Assembly (NCBI GenBank): GCA_002898675.1 | Contig: BEHW01000003.1 | Span: 1-37,383 of the forward strand | From: a bacterium HR20 | GTDB lineage: Bacteria > Bacteroidota > Ignavibacteria > Kapaibacteriales > NICIL-2 | Reading direction: 5' to 3' | DNA length: 37,383 nucleotides | Shown: piece by piece, positions 15,602 to 23,059 of the stretch | How the letters are laid out: each line of letters begins with the position of its first letter | Position numbering within the stretch: position 1 is the first letter of the stretch | The notes under the pieces: generated by a model | Databases searched by the model: none | What the model saw: only the letters and a program-made list of their open reading frames with translations | Told to the model about the DNA's origin: nothing | Translations under genes and position numbers: made by a program

Positions 15602-15624
15602 CGCTCCCTCCAGCGGAGGAAGCG
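15602..15624. terminator. hairpin between convergent genes
   Basis: CGCT-C-CCTCC-AGC-GGAGG-A-AGCG forms a 9-pair stem with one mismatch and a 3-base loop. It fills most of the 31-bp gap between the stops at 15598 (+) and 15630 (-). No T-run follows, so it may act on both strands as a weak or factor-assisted terminator. Confidence 0.45.
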
Positions 15625-15629
15625 AGGAA

Positions 15630-16184
15630 TCATTCCAGCTCGACCCAGCGCGTCGCTCGGTATTGCGGATGATTTGGCTTGCGCTCATTCTGCCAGGTGT
15701 AGAGTCCGATCCGCCGGAAGGAGAACGTGATGGGGAGCTCGCCTGCGAGTGCGGCTGCCCATCTGCTGCGCTCTTGGATTGCGCAGTGGTCGCGGCGAGG
15801 CTTCATGCGTGCGACGGTCAGGTGCGGAAGTACGGGTCGTTGCTCCGGATCAAGGTCGAGCGCTCCACGCAAGCGATCGCGCCACTGTGTGATTACACTC
15901 CGCAGCGTATCACTGCCCTCGCCGAAGCCGAGCGCAACGACGCTGGCATAGTCCCGCCGCGGCAGGAGCAGTGCTTCCGTTGCAACAGCGCAAAAACGCC
16001 CGGAGCGTATCTGGCTGAGCAGCCCAGCGATGCGATCGCTCGGATCAAAGGGCAGTTGTCCAAAGAATGCGATCGTAACGTGGTAATCGGCTGGATGGAG
16101 CAATCGCATCCCTTCGACCAGAGGCGGGAACGAAAGGGGTTGCTCGGCTACAGCTTCGATCGCGACAAACCAGTTCGGTTGCAT
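15630..16184 (-). CDS. thpR: RNA 2',3'-cyclic phosphodiesterase (2'-5' RNA ligase family)
   Basis: A member of the 2H phosphoesterase superfamily, which opens RNA 2',3'-cyclic phosphates and can join 2'-5' RNA ends in vitro. The two catalytic HxT motifs are present: HVT at 35-37 in the context DYHVTIAFFG, and HLT at 121-123 in PHLTVARMK. The protein is 184 residues, normal for ThpR. I chose 16184 because family members begin a few residues before the FVAI strand. An in-frame ATG at 16232 would add 16 residues of low-complexity sequence. It diverges from murA and converges with the 14894 gene. Confidence 0.87.
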   Translation of the reverse strand: MQPNWFVAIEAVAEQPLSFPPLVEGMRLLHPADYHVTIAFFGQLPFDPSDRIAGLLSQIRSGRFCAVATEALLLPRRDYASVVALGFGEGSDTLRSVITQWRDRLRGALDLDPEQRPVLPHLTVARMKPRRDHCAIQERSRWAAALAGELPITFSFRRIGLYTWQNERKPNHPQYRATRWVELE

Positions 16185-16292
16185 CAACAGTTGGTTCCGT
16201 GTCGTTGAATGTGGCGTAATTTCGTGCGGCACTCCATCTGGCGTTCCTTCCAGACGAGGACGCGAGCCGTCATACTCTACCCGCTTGTGTCA

Positions 16293-17561
16293 ATGGACAA
16301 ATTTATCATCGAAGGTGGCCGCCCCCTTCGCGGTACGATCGCCGTTGCAGGTTCGAAGAACGCAGTGCTCGCGCTCATGCCCGCGACACTGCTTGCGCCG
16401 GGTGTCTATCGCATCCGTCGGACGCCCAACCTCCGCGATGTATGGACGATGTCCCGGCTGCTGGCACGGCTTGGTGTGCACGTCGAGCTCTCTCCTGGCG
16501 GCGAGTTGTTCCTTGATACGCGCTCGATTTCCTCATTCGAAGCGCCGTATGAGCACGTCAAGAAAATGCGTGCTTCGATTTACGTTCTCGGTCCGTTACT
16601 GGCACGGTATGGCCGCGCACGTGTCTCGCTTCCCGGCGGTTGTGCATTCGGTCCGCGTCCGGTGGATTTGCATCTGAAAGGAATGGAAAAACTCGGCGCC
16701 GAAATTGATGTTGAGCATGGCTACATCAACGCACGTGCTGATCGTTTGCGCGGGGCTACGATTCATTTGGACGTGCCCTCGGTCGGCGCGACGGTGAACA
16801 TTCTCTACGCAGCCTCGCTCGCCGAAGGCGAAACGATCCTCACGAACGCTGCCATCGAGCCAGAGGTAACAGCACTGGCGCAGATGCTCGTTGCGATGGG
16901 AGCCCAGATCGAAGGGATCGGAACGTCCACGCTGCGCATTCGCGGTGTTCCTGCGCTTACGCCCCTTGAGGTGATCGAGAACATCCCCGATCGAATCGAA
17001 GCAGCGACGTACCTGATTGCCGCAGCAGCAACCCGTGGATCAGTGCGGCTGGTTCATGCCAATCCCTACCATCTTGGAGCAGTGCTCGATAAGCTCGAGG
17101 AAATCGGATGCACCCTCGATGTAGATGGGAGCACAATCAGCCTTCGCTGCGATGGTGAGATCACTCCAACGAACGTAACAACGGCCCCGTATCCTGGTTT
17201 CCCAACAGATGTTCAAGCGCAGTGGATCACCCTCATGCTCACTGCGCGCGGCACTTCCCGGATAACCGAGACGATCTACCCGACGCGCTTTGGGCACGTA
17301 CCGGAACTCCGCAGACTCGGAGCAGAGATCGAAATCGCCGACAGCACCGCGATTGTTACCGGTGGGGCCACGTTACAGGGAGCAACGGTAATGTCGAGCG
17401 ACTTGCGCGCGAGTGCATCGCTGGTTCTTGCTGGTCTGGTTGCAGAAGGGACGACGGAGGTTCTCCGCGTCTATCATCTCGACCGCGGCTACGAACGAAT
17501 GGAGGAACGTTTGCAGCAACTCGGCGGGCAGATTGTGCGTGTTCCAACCGATGAGTACTAA
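16293..17561 (+). CDS. murA: UDP-N-acetylglucosamine 1-carboxyvinyltransferase
   Basis: MurA catalyses the first committed step of peptidoglycan synthesis, moving enolpyruvate from PEP to UDP-GlcNAc in the cytoplasm. The 422 residues match the family. The active-site loop is PGGCAFGPRPVDLH, with the PEP-binding and fosfomycin-target Cys at residue 117, so fosfomycin sensitivity is expected rather than the Asp variant. Other hallmarks are AGSKNAVLALMPA near the N-terminus, NIPDRIEAATYLIAAA and GFPTDVQAQW with the catalytic Asp. The start at 16293 gives the usual MDKFIIEGG; upstream in-frame codons are shadow. Its end overlaps the LytM gene by 11 bases, so the two are one operon. murA is not in a mur cluster here. 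Confidence 0.97.
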   Translation: MDKFIIEGGRPLRGTIAVAGSKNAVLALMPATLLAPGVYRIRRTPNLRDVWTMSRLLARLGVHVELSPGGELFLDTRSISSFEAPYEHVKKMRASIYVLGPLLARYGRARVSLPGGCAFGPRPVDLHLKGMEKLGAEIDVEHGYINARADRLRGATIHLDVPSVGATVNILYAASLAEGETILTNAAIEPEVTALAQMLVAMGAQIEGIGTSTLRIRGVPALTPLEVIENIPDRIEAATYLIAAAATRGSVRLVHANPYHLGAVLDKLEEIGCTLDVDGSTISLRCDGEITPTNVTTAPYPGFPTDVQAQWITLMLTARGTSRITETIYPTRFGHVPELRRLGAEIEIADSTAIVTGGATLQGATVMSSDLRASASLVLAGLVAEGTTEVLRVYHLDRGYERMEERLQQLGGQIVRVPTDEY

Positions 17562-18699
17562 GCGAATGCGGTTGCTCCTGCTGCTGGCGGTGATCAGTAT
17601 TTCGGCGACCGTTGCTGATGCTCAGCGATCCCGACACCGCACGACGTCGGATCGAAGCAGTATCCAGGCACGCCAGCGAGAGCTGCTATCGCTCCAGCGC
17701 AGCATACAACAGCGGGAGCAGATGATCAAGGAGCTTGCCGCGAAGGAGAAAACCACCGCTAAAGCTGCCGAGCAGCTCCGTCAGCTTATCGAACGTCAGC
17801 AGCGCTACTTGCGATTGCTCGATGGTGAACTCCGCCTACTCGATGAACAACTCCGCGCACTCCAAAGCGAGCATCAGCGCCACAGAAGTGATTATAGCCG
17901 CGATTACGAGCAGTGGCGGCGCTTCATTCTGCTCCTTGTTGCCGCAGACATGCGTGACGACGATGATGCCGGACTCGATACTGCCATCATCAGCGCTGCG
18001 GTGCGTGCAATGGAAGCGCGTCTTCGCTCAACACAGCAGCAGCGGGATAGCACAGCCGAAGCTCTCGACCGTTTGCGACAGTACCGCGCGGCGCGCCAGC
18101 TCCTGCTTGCGCAGCAGCAGCGAGAACAGCAGCGCTTGCAGCGGATGCTTGCGCTGCGCACGCAACTCCTCGAAAAGCTCCGAAAGAATCGGCAAGCAAT
18201 TACTGACGAGCTTGGCAAACTGCGGAAAAGTCTGCAGATCATCAGGCAGAGCATCGAACGTCTCAGCCATGCCGAGCGCTCCTCAGCTTCGAAAGGGAAA
18301 AGCATGCAGCACGCTGATCTTGGATTTCTCCAGCCACCCGCCCGCGGTGCAATCCTCCGCGGCTATGGCGAGTATCGGCATCCATTGACGGGCGCGCGTG
18401 CGTTCAATTCCGGGGTGGATATTGCGGTGCCGGTTGGCACAGCCATCAAGGCGGCAGCAGCAGGAACGGTCGTCTCAGTCCGATGGCTGCCGGCAATGAA
18501 TACAGTCATCATCATCGAGCACCGCAACGGGATTCGCACCGTCTATGGCAACGTGGAGCGAGCATCTGTCCGTGAAGGGCAACGTGTTGAAGCAGGGGAA
18601 ACGATCGGCACCAGCGGCGAGACACTCAGCGGTGCATTCGTGCATTTCGAACTCTGGCGTGGTGCAGAGCGACTTGACCCGACAGGAGTGGTGCGCTGA
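17551..18699 (+). CDS. EnvC-like murein hydrolase activator (coiled coil plus degenerate LytM domain)
   Basis: An exported 382-residue protein. It has a signal peptide (LLLLLAVISISATVADAQ), a long Gln/Arg/Leu-rich coiled coil from about 35 to 265, and a C-terminal M23/LytM domain. In active LytM enzymes, zinc is held by HxxxD and the last His of HxH, with two further catalytic His. Here HxxxD is NSGVD (Asn286, Asp290), the YAH position is YGN (Asn334), and HLH is FVH (Phe363, His365). One zinc ligand and both catalytic His are gone, as in the EnvC/NlpD activators. It therefore probably activates an amidase rather than cutting peptidoglycan. It overlaps murA by 11 bases. The ATG at 17566 is an alternative start. 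Its stop abuts the stop of the convergent mutase gene. Confidence 0.85.
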   Translation: MSTKRMRLLLLLAVISISATVADAQRSRHRTTSDRSSIQARQRELLSLQRSIQQREQMIKELAAKEKTTAKAAEQLRQLIERQQRYLRLLDGELRLLDEQLRALQSEHQRHRSDYSRDYEQWRRFILLLVAADMRDDDDAGLDTAIISAAVRAMEARLRSTQQQRDSTAEALDRLRQYRAARQLLLAQQQREQQRLQRMLALRTQLLEKLRKNRQAITDELGKLRKSLQIIRQSIERLSHAERSSASKGKSMQHADLGFLQPPARGAILRGYGEYRHPLTGARAFNSGVDIAVPVGTAIKAAAAGTVVSVRWLPAMNTVIIIEHRNGIRTVYGNVERASVREGQRVEAGETIGTSGETLSGAFVHFELWRGAERLDPTGVVR

Positions 18700-20745
18700 T
18701 CACATGTTGCGCCGATACTGCCCACCGACTTGGTAGAGGGCATGCGTCATCTGCCCAAGTGAGCAGACATTGCAGACGTCCATGAGCGTGTCGAAGATGT
18801 TCTGACCGCGCCGTGCAGTGTCTTTGAGCCGTTGCAGTGCTGCAGGTGCACGCTCAGCATTGCGCCGCCAGAATGCTTCGAGATTGGCAATCTGCTGTTC
18901 TTTCTCCTCCTTGGTCGAGCGGATAACTTCACCGGGGACAATCGTGGGCGAACCGTCTTTCGCCAGAAACGTATTGACGCCGATGATGGGGAGCTGGCCG
19001 CTGTGCTTGAGCGATTCGTAGTAGAGCGATTCTTCCTGGATCTTGTTGCGTTGGTACATCAATTCCATGGCGCCGAGCACGCCACCACGCTCGTTGAGGC
19101 GTTGAAATTCCATGTACACCGCTTCTTCGACAAGATCGGTCAGCTCCTCGATGATGAACGAGCCTTGCCAGGGGTTTTCATTTTTCGCCAGCCCCAGCTC
19201 TTTGTTGATGATGAGCTGAATCGCAACGGCACGGCGGACAGACTCTTCCGTTGGAGTGGTAATTGCTTCGTCGTAGGCGTTTGTGTGGAGCGAGTTGCAG
19301 TTGTCGAAGATGGCGTAGAGCGCTTGCAGTGTAGTGCGGATGTCGTTGAACGCAATCTCTTGTGCATGGAGCGAGCGTCCGGAGGTTTGGATGTGGTACT
19401 TGAGCATCTGGGAGCGCTCGTTACCGCCATACTTGTACTTGATCGCTTTCGCCCAGATGCGCCGTGCAACACGTCCGATGACCGAGTACTCAGGATCGAG
19501 ACCATTGGAGAAAAAGAACGACAGGTTCGGCGCGAAATCGTCAATGTGCATGCCGCGCGATAGGTAGTACTCGACGTAGGTAAAGCCGTTTGCGAGCGTG
19601 AAGGCAAGTTGGGTAATTGGGTTTGCTCCTGCCTCAGCGATGTGATAGCCAGAGATGGAGACGGAGTAAAAATTGCGCACCTTGTTTGCAATGAAGTATT
19701 CCTGGACATCTCCCATCATGCGGAGCGCGAACTCGGTCGAGAAAATGCAAGTGTTCTGTGCCTGATCTTCTTTGAGGATGTCTGCTTGGACAGTGCCGCG
19801 GACGGTTTGGAGTGCACGGCGTTTGCATTCTGCGTAGATGTCTGCCGGGAGGACCTCGTCGCCGCGCACGCCGAGCAGAAGAAGGCCAAGTCCGTTGTGC
19901 CCTTGCGGAAGTTCACCGGCTGCTGCGCCCGCTGCAACGTTACGGTACACCGGACGGGGCACGCCGAGCGAGCGGTAGAGCTCTTCGATGCGACGCTCGA
20001 CTTGTTCGACAAGTCCTTGTTCGCGGATGTACTTTTCGCACTCTTGGTCAATGGCAGCGTTGAGGAAGAACGCTAAAATCATCGGCGCAGGGCCGTTGAT
20101 TGTCATTGAGACCGACGTTGTCGGTGCGCAGAGATCGAAGCCGGAGTAAAGTTTTTTGGCGTCGTCAATCGTGGCGACGCTGACACCAGAATTGCCGATT
20201 TTGCCGTAGATGTCCGGCCGGCGATCAGGATCTTCGCCGTAGAGGGTGACCGAGTCGAACGCTGTGGAAAGTCGTGCGGCAGGCATGCCGTAGGAAAGGT
20301 AGTGGAAGCGCTTGTTAGTGCGTTCAGGCCCGCCTTCGCCAGCGAACATGCGCGTTGGGTCTTCATTCTGGCGCTTGAAAGGATAGACGCCCGCAGTGTA
20401 GGGGAATTTGCCGGGGAAATTCTCCTGCATCGCCCAACGGACAATATCGCCCCAGTCGTGGAACCGTGGCGTAGCGATCTTGGGGATTTTCAAATGTGAG
20501 AGGGATTCGTGGTGATTGCGGACACGAATCTCTCGTCCACGGACTGTGTACACGTATTCTTCGCCCTGGTAGGCGGCAAGTTCTTCCCTCCAGCGTTCCA
20601 GGAGACGTCGAACGTCGGGTTCGAGCTGGGCAAGGAGGCGCTCGTACTCGGTACGAAGTGCATCATAGGCAGCGGCACGGCTGCTGCTCATCTGGTGACC
20701 GTTGACGTGTGGTGGGGAGAGCGTCAGCGTTTCGAATTCTGCCAT
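18700..20745 (-). CDS. coenzyme B12-dependent acyl-CoA mutase large subunit, IcmF (isobutyryl-CoA mutase)-type
   Basis: A 681-residue radical mutase chain with the TIM-barrel of the methylmalonyl-CoA mutase superfamily (GTVQADILKED, SVSISGYHIAEAGANP, LHTNAYDEAITTPTEESVRR, ending VGGQYRRNM). It resembles the mutase part of the fused protein IcmF (B12 domain, MeaI-type GTPase, mutase). The B12-binding domain (DxHxxG) and the GTPase are absent, so it needs partners encoded elsewhere. The substrate-sensing residues read Phe134 (RMFAGEG) and Gln330 (DQAQNT). Methylmalonyl-CoA mutases have Tyr and Arg there (Y89/R207 in the Propionibacterium enzyme), while isobutyryl-CoA mutases have Phe and Gln. 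His368 in SGYHI is the conserved active-site His. A start at 20691 is possible. Likely substrate is isobutyryl/n-butyryl-CoA or a related acid. Confidence 0.85.
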   Translation of the reverse strand: MAEFETLTLSPPHVNGHQMSSSRAAAYDALRTEYERLLAQLEPDVRRLLERWREELAAYQGEEYVYTVRGREIRVRNHHESLSHLKIPKIATPRFHDWGDIVRWAMQENFPGKFPYTAGVYPFKRQNEDPTRMFAGEGGPERTNKRFHYLSYGMPAARLSTAFDSVTLYGEDPDRRPDIYGKIGNSGVSVATIDDAKKLYSGFDLCAPTTSVSMTINGPAPMILAFFLNAAIDQECEKYIREQGLVEQVERRIEELYRSLGVPRPVYRNVAAGAAAGELPQGHNGLGLLLLGVRGDEVLPADIYAECKRRALQTVRGTVQADILKEDQAQNTCIFSTEFALRMMGDVQEYFIANKVRNFYSVSISGYHIAEAGANPITQLAFTLANGFTYVEYYLSRGMHIDDFAPNLSFFFSNGLDPEYSVIGRVARRIWAKAIKYKYGGNERSQMLKYHIQTSGRSLHAQEIAFNDIRTTLQALYAIFDNCNSLHTNAYDEAITTPTEESVRRAVAIQLIINKELGLAKNENPWQGSFIIEELTDLVEEAVYMEFQRLNERGGVLGAMELMYQRNKIQEESLYYESLKHSGQLPIIGVNTFLAKDGSPTIVPGEVIRSTKEEKEQQIANLEAFWRRNAERAPAALQRLKDTARRGQNIFDTLMDVCNVCSLGQMTHALYQVGGQYRRNM

Positions 20746-20775
20746 TGCCGTAACGTGGACGTTATCACCATGCTA

Positions 20776-20783
20776 CAAACTTA
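20776..20783 (-). promoter_or_regulatory. Bacteroidota-type -7 box before the mutase gene
   Basis: TAAGTTTG on the minus strand matches TAnnTTTG exactly and lies 30 bases before the mutase ATG. The upstream half is only TTCG at a 20-base spacing, so it is a weaker candidate than the 14831 site. The remaining 160-bp gap (20746-20906) shows no riboswitch I could recognise. Confidence 0.35.
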
Positions 20784-20906
20784 CTTCCAGCGCAGTTCAA
20801 AGACGAACCACCTGCCTGGGGAATGTTCGGCGGAAGATCAAGCTCGCTAAGATTTCGGGGTTTGCGACTGGATTGGAAAACAGGTTCGTAGAAGTTATGC
20901 CCAGAT

Positions 20907-22211
20907 CTACTGTGCTGCCACACGCTGCATCATCTCGAGCGTTCTTTCCAGCGGGGTAAAGTCGTCTTTCTGTTGGCGAAGAAGATCGAGCAGCGCTGGA
21001 CGCATGGCAATGGCACGATCGAGCTGGGGATTGGTTCCCGTTTGATAAGCGCCGACGGCGATGAGGTCTTCCGCTTCGGCGTAGAGTGCTAATGCTTGCT
21101 TGAGTGTGGTTGCTGTGCGGCGATGCTCAGGAGAAACGATGTCGTCCATGAGCCGGCTGATGCTCTGCAAAACATCGAGTGCAGGGTAATGCCCTTGCTG
21201 GGCAAGCTTGCGGGTGAGCACAAAATGCCCATCTAAGATACCCCGCGCAGCATCAGCGATCGGTTCGTTCATATCGTCACCCTCGACTAAGACGGTGTAG
21301 AGGGCCGTGATGGTGCCAACGTTGGACGTACCAGCACGCTCCATGACGCTATGGAGCAGCGCAAAGACCGAGGGCGTGTAGCCTTTCGTCGTCGGTGGCT
21401 CGCCGACTGCAAGCCCTACTTCACGCTGCGCCATCGCCAAGCGTGTGACAGAATCCATCATCAAGAGAACGTCGAGTCCTTGGTCGCGGAAGTATTCCGC
21501 GATGGTAGTTGCCACCAATGCTGCCTTGATGCGAATGAGCGCCGGCTGATCACTGGTTGCGCAGACAACGACAGAACGCTCCAGCCCTTGCGGGCCGAGA
21601 TCTTTTTCGAGGAATTCGCGGACTTCGCGGCCACGCTCCCCAATGAGCGCAATGACGTTGATGTCGGCGCTTGTGTGGCGTGCAAGCATCCCAAGCAACG
21701 TGGACTTTCCGACACCAGAACCTGCAAAGATTCCGACACGCTGGCCTTTTCCGATTGTCAGGAATCCATCAATCGCACGGACGCCGGTCTGGAGCGGTGA
21801 CGTAATACGCTGCCGCTCCAGTGGCGAGGGCGCGTCCGCATACACCGAGCGACGTTCTGCAACGCCAATTGGAGCAGTATCACCATCGAGCGGCCGACCG
21901 AGCCCATCAAGGACGCGCCCCAACAGAGCAGGACTGAGCCCTACCTCCAACGACCGTCCAGTTGCAATAAGCTTCATCCCGGGCATCAAACGGTGCGTTT
22001 GACCAAGCACCATCGCGATGATACGGTTATCGCGGAAGCCGACGACTTCGCACTCAGCAACGCACTCTCCCTTCGGCGTGCAGAGGCGGAGGATTTCGCC
22101 GATGGCAGCTTGTGGACCGATGCTTTCGATCGTCAGTCCGACGACGTTGGCGATCGTCCCGCTGTGCTCGATGAGTTCCGTCGGCGAAAGGCGAATTGTC
22201 TTAGACAGCAT
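20907..22211 (-). CDS. fliI: flagellum-specific ATPase FliI
   Basis: FliI is the hexameric ATPase of the flagellar type III export apparatus, related to F1 beta. The 434 residues match. The P-loop is GSGVGKST at 164-171, followed by the family patterns VNVIALIGERGREVREFLE-like (DINVIALIGERGREVREFLE here), VVVCATSDQPALIRIKAA, MDSVTRLAMAQREVGLAVGE and FALLHSVMERAG, which are type III ATPase signatures and distinguish it from Rho or F1. The start at 22211 overlaps the fliH stop by 11 bases. An upstream ATG at 22259 would overlap fliH by 59 bases. No fliJ follows; the next gene is the mutase, in the same direction. Confidence 0.96.
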   Translation of the reverse strand: MLSKTIRLSPTELIEHSGTIANVVGLTIESIGPQAAIGEILRLCTPKGECVAECEVVGFRDNRIIAMVLGQTHRLMPGMKLIATGRSLEVGLSPALLGRVLDGLGRPLDGDTAPIGVAERRSVYADAPSPLERQRITSPLQTGVRAIDGFLTIGKGQRVGIFAGSGVGKSTLLGMLARHTSADINVIALIGERGREVREFLEKDLGPQGLERSVVVCATSDQPALIRIKAALVATTIAEYFRDQGLDVLLMMDSVTRLAMAQREVGLAVGEPPTTKGYTPSVFALLHSVMERAGTSNVGTITALYTVLVEGDDMNEPIADAARGILDGHFVLTRKLAQQGHYPALDVLQSISRLMDDIVSPEHRRTATTLKQALALYAEAEDLIAVGAYQTGTNPQLDRAIAMRPALLDLLRQQKDDFTPLERTLEMMQRVAAQ

Positions 22212-22959
22212 TGGACTGCTCTTCTGGGGATGGTGGTGGCGTGTGTAGTTGCTCGGCAATGATCGAGCGCGCGCGCTCGAGCTGCGTTGCCAGTTGCGCG
22301 TCGAACGTGCCGAGCGCTGTTTCGAGGATGCAGCCGCCTAGTTCGACCGCTGGGTCTGCAACTAGCGTGATGGTGCGGCTCTCGCCAGTGCTCACGAGCG
22401 GATTCCCAGCTTTTTCGAGTGCCTGGAAATCAGCAGGGTGCAAACGAATAGTGACCGCATCTTTGCCATGGTACTGCTCGAGTGCTGCTTGCGCTTGTGC
22501 AACGACGCATTCAATGCTCCGCTCAGCCTCGGTGCGGAGAATTGCCCGTGCGATTGTCACGGCAAGGTCGAGCGCAACGTGCTCGGTGCGTTCAATTGCC
22601 TGAGCGTACTGGCGCTGCAGCTCGACGATGGCGCTATCGAGACTTCGCACTCGCTCGGTCAGTGCGCGCAGCTCTGTTTCCAGCACAGCGGTTGCTACTT
22701 CTTGCCCTTCTGCAAAACCGCGATCGTAGGCAGCCTGCACTTCCTGTTGCACCTGTTCGATCGTAAAGAGCGGCTCTTGCTGAGGCGGTGCTACCGACTC
22801 CGAACCCTGCGGCAGCGATTCTTCGGGACGATCTTCCAGCGGTGTATCGTCGGAGAAATCCTCCAGGGCCAGTGGTTCCAGGTCACCTGCATGGTAGTCA
22901 CGAAGGATGCGAATTCGTGCAGGTGAATCAAACAGAGTGATCCTCGTTTGTGTGGGCAT
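22201..22959 (-). CDS. fliH: flagellar assembly protein FliH
   Basis: FliH is the stator-like partner that holds FliI at the export gate. The protein has 252 residues. An acidic, low-complexity N-terminal third (DFSDDTPLEDRPEESLPQ) is followed by AAYDRGFAEGQE, the glycine-containing helix typical of FliH/YscL, a long coiled coil, and a C-terminal domain with VAQAQAALEQYHGKDAVTIR and DPAVELGGCILETALGTFDA, the segment by which the family is recognised. It is followed by fliI with an 11-base overlap. It is preceded by a perfect sigma-54 promoter sequence with about 28 bases of leader. Confidence 0.92.
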   Translation of the reverse strand: MPTQTRITLFDSPARIRILRDYHAGDLEPLALEDFSDDTPLEDRPEESLPQGSESVAPPQQEPLFTIEQVQQEVQAAYDRGFAEGQEVATAVLETELRALTERVRSLDSAIVELQRQYAQAIERTEHVALDLAVTIARAILRTEAERSIECVVAQAQAALEQYHGKDAVTIRLHPADFQALEKAGNPLVSTGESRTITLVADPAVELGGCILETALGTFDAQLATQLERARSIIAEQLHTPPPSPEEQSNAV

Positions 22960-22997
22960 AGTGCATCATGAGCACAGGATGGATTACCTTGAGCCAG

Positions 22998-23013
22998 TGC
23001 AAGGATTGTGCCA
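22998..23013 (-). promoter_or_regulatory. perfect sigma-54 (-24/-12) promoter before fliH
   Basis: Read on the minus strand: TGGCACAATCCTTGCA, an exact match to TGGCAC-N5-TTGCA. Counting from the -12 C, transcription would start near 22987, about 28 bases before the fliH ATG. The position and orientation fit a sigma-54-driven fliHI operon. Confidence 0.8.
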
Positions 23014-23059
23014 AACGGCACGCGTGCAAAACGTTCGCGTGGAGTGCCAATGTGCCGAG

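Noticed and set aside
20746..20906. Possible cobalamin riboswitch before the B12-dependent mutase
   Set aside because: No B12-box-like conserved core was recognisable, and only 160 bp are available.
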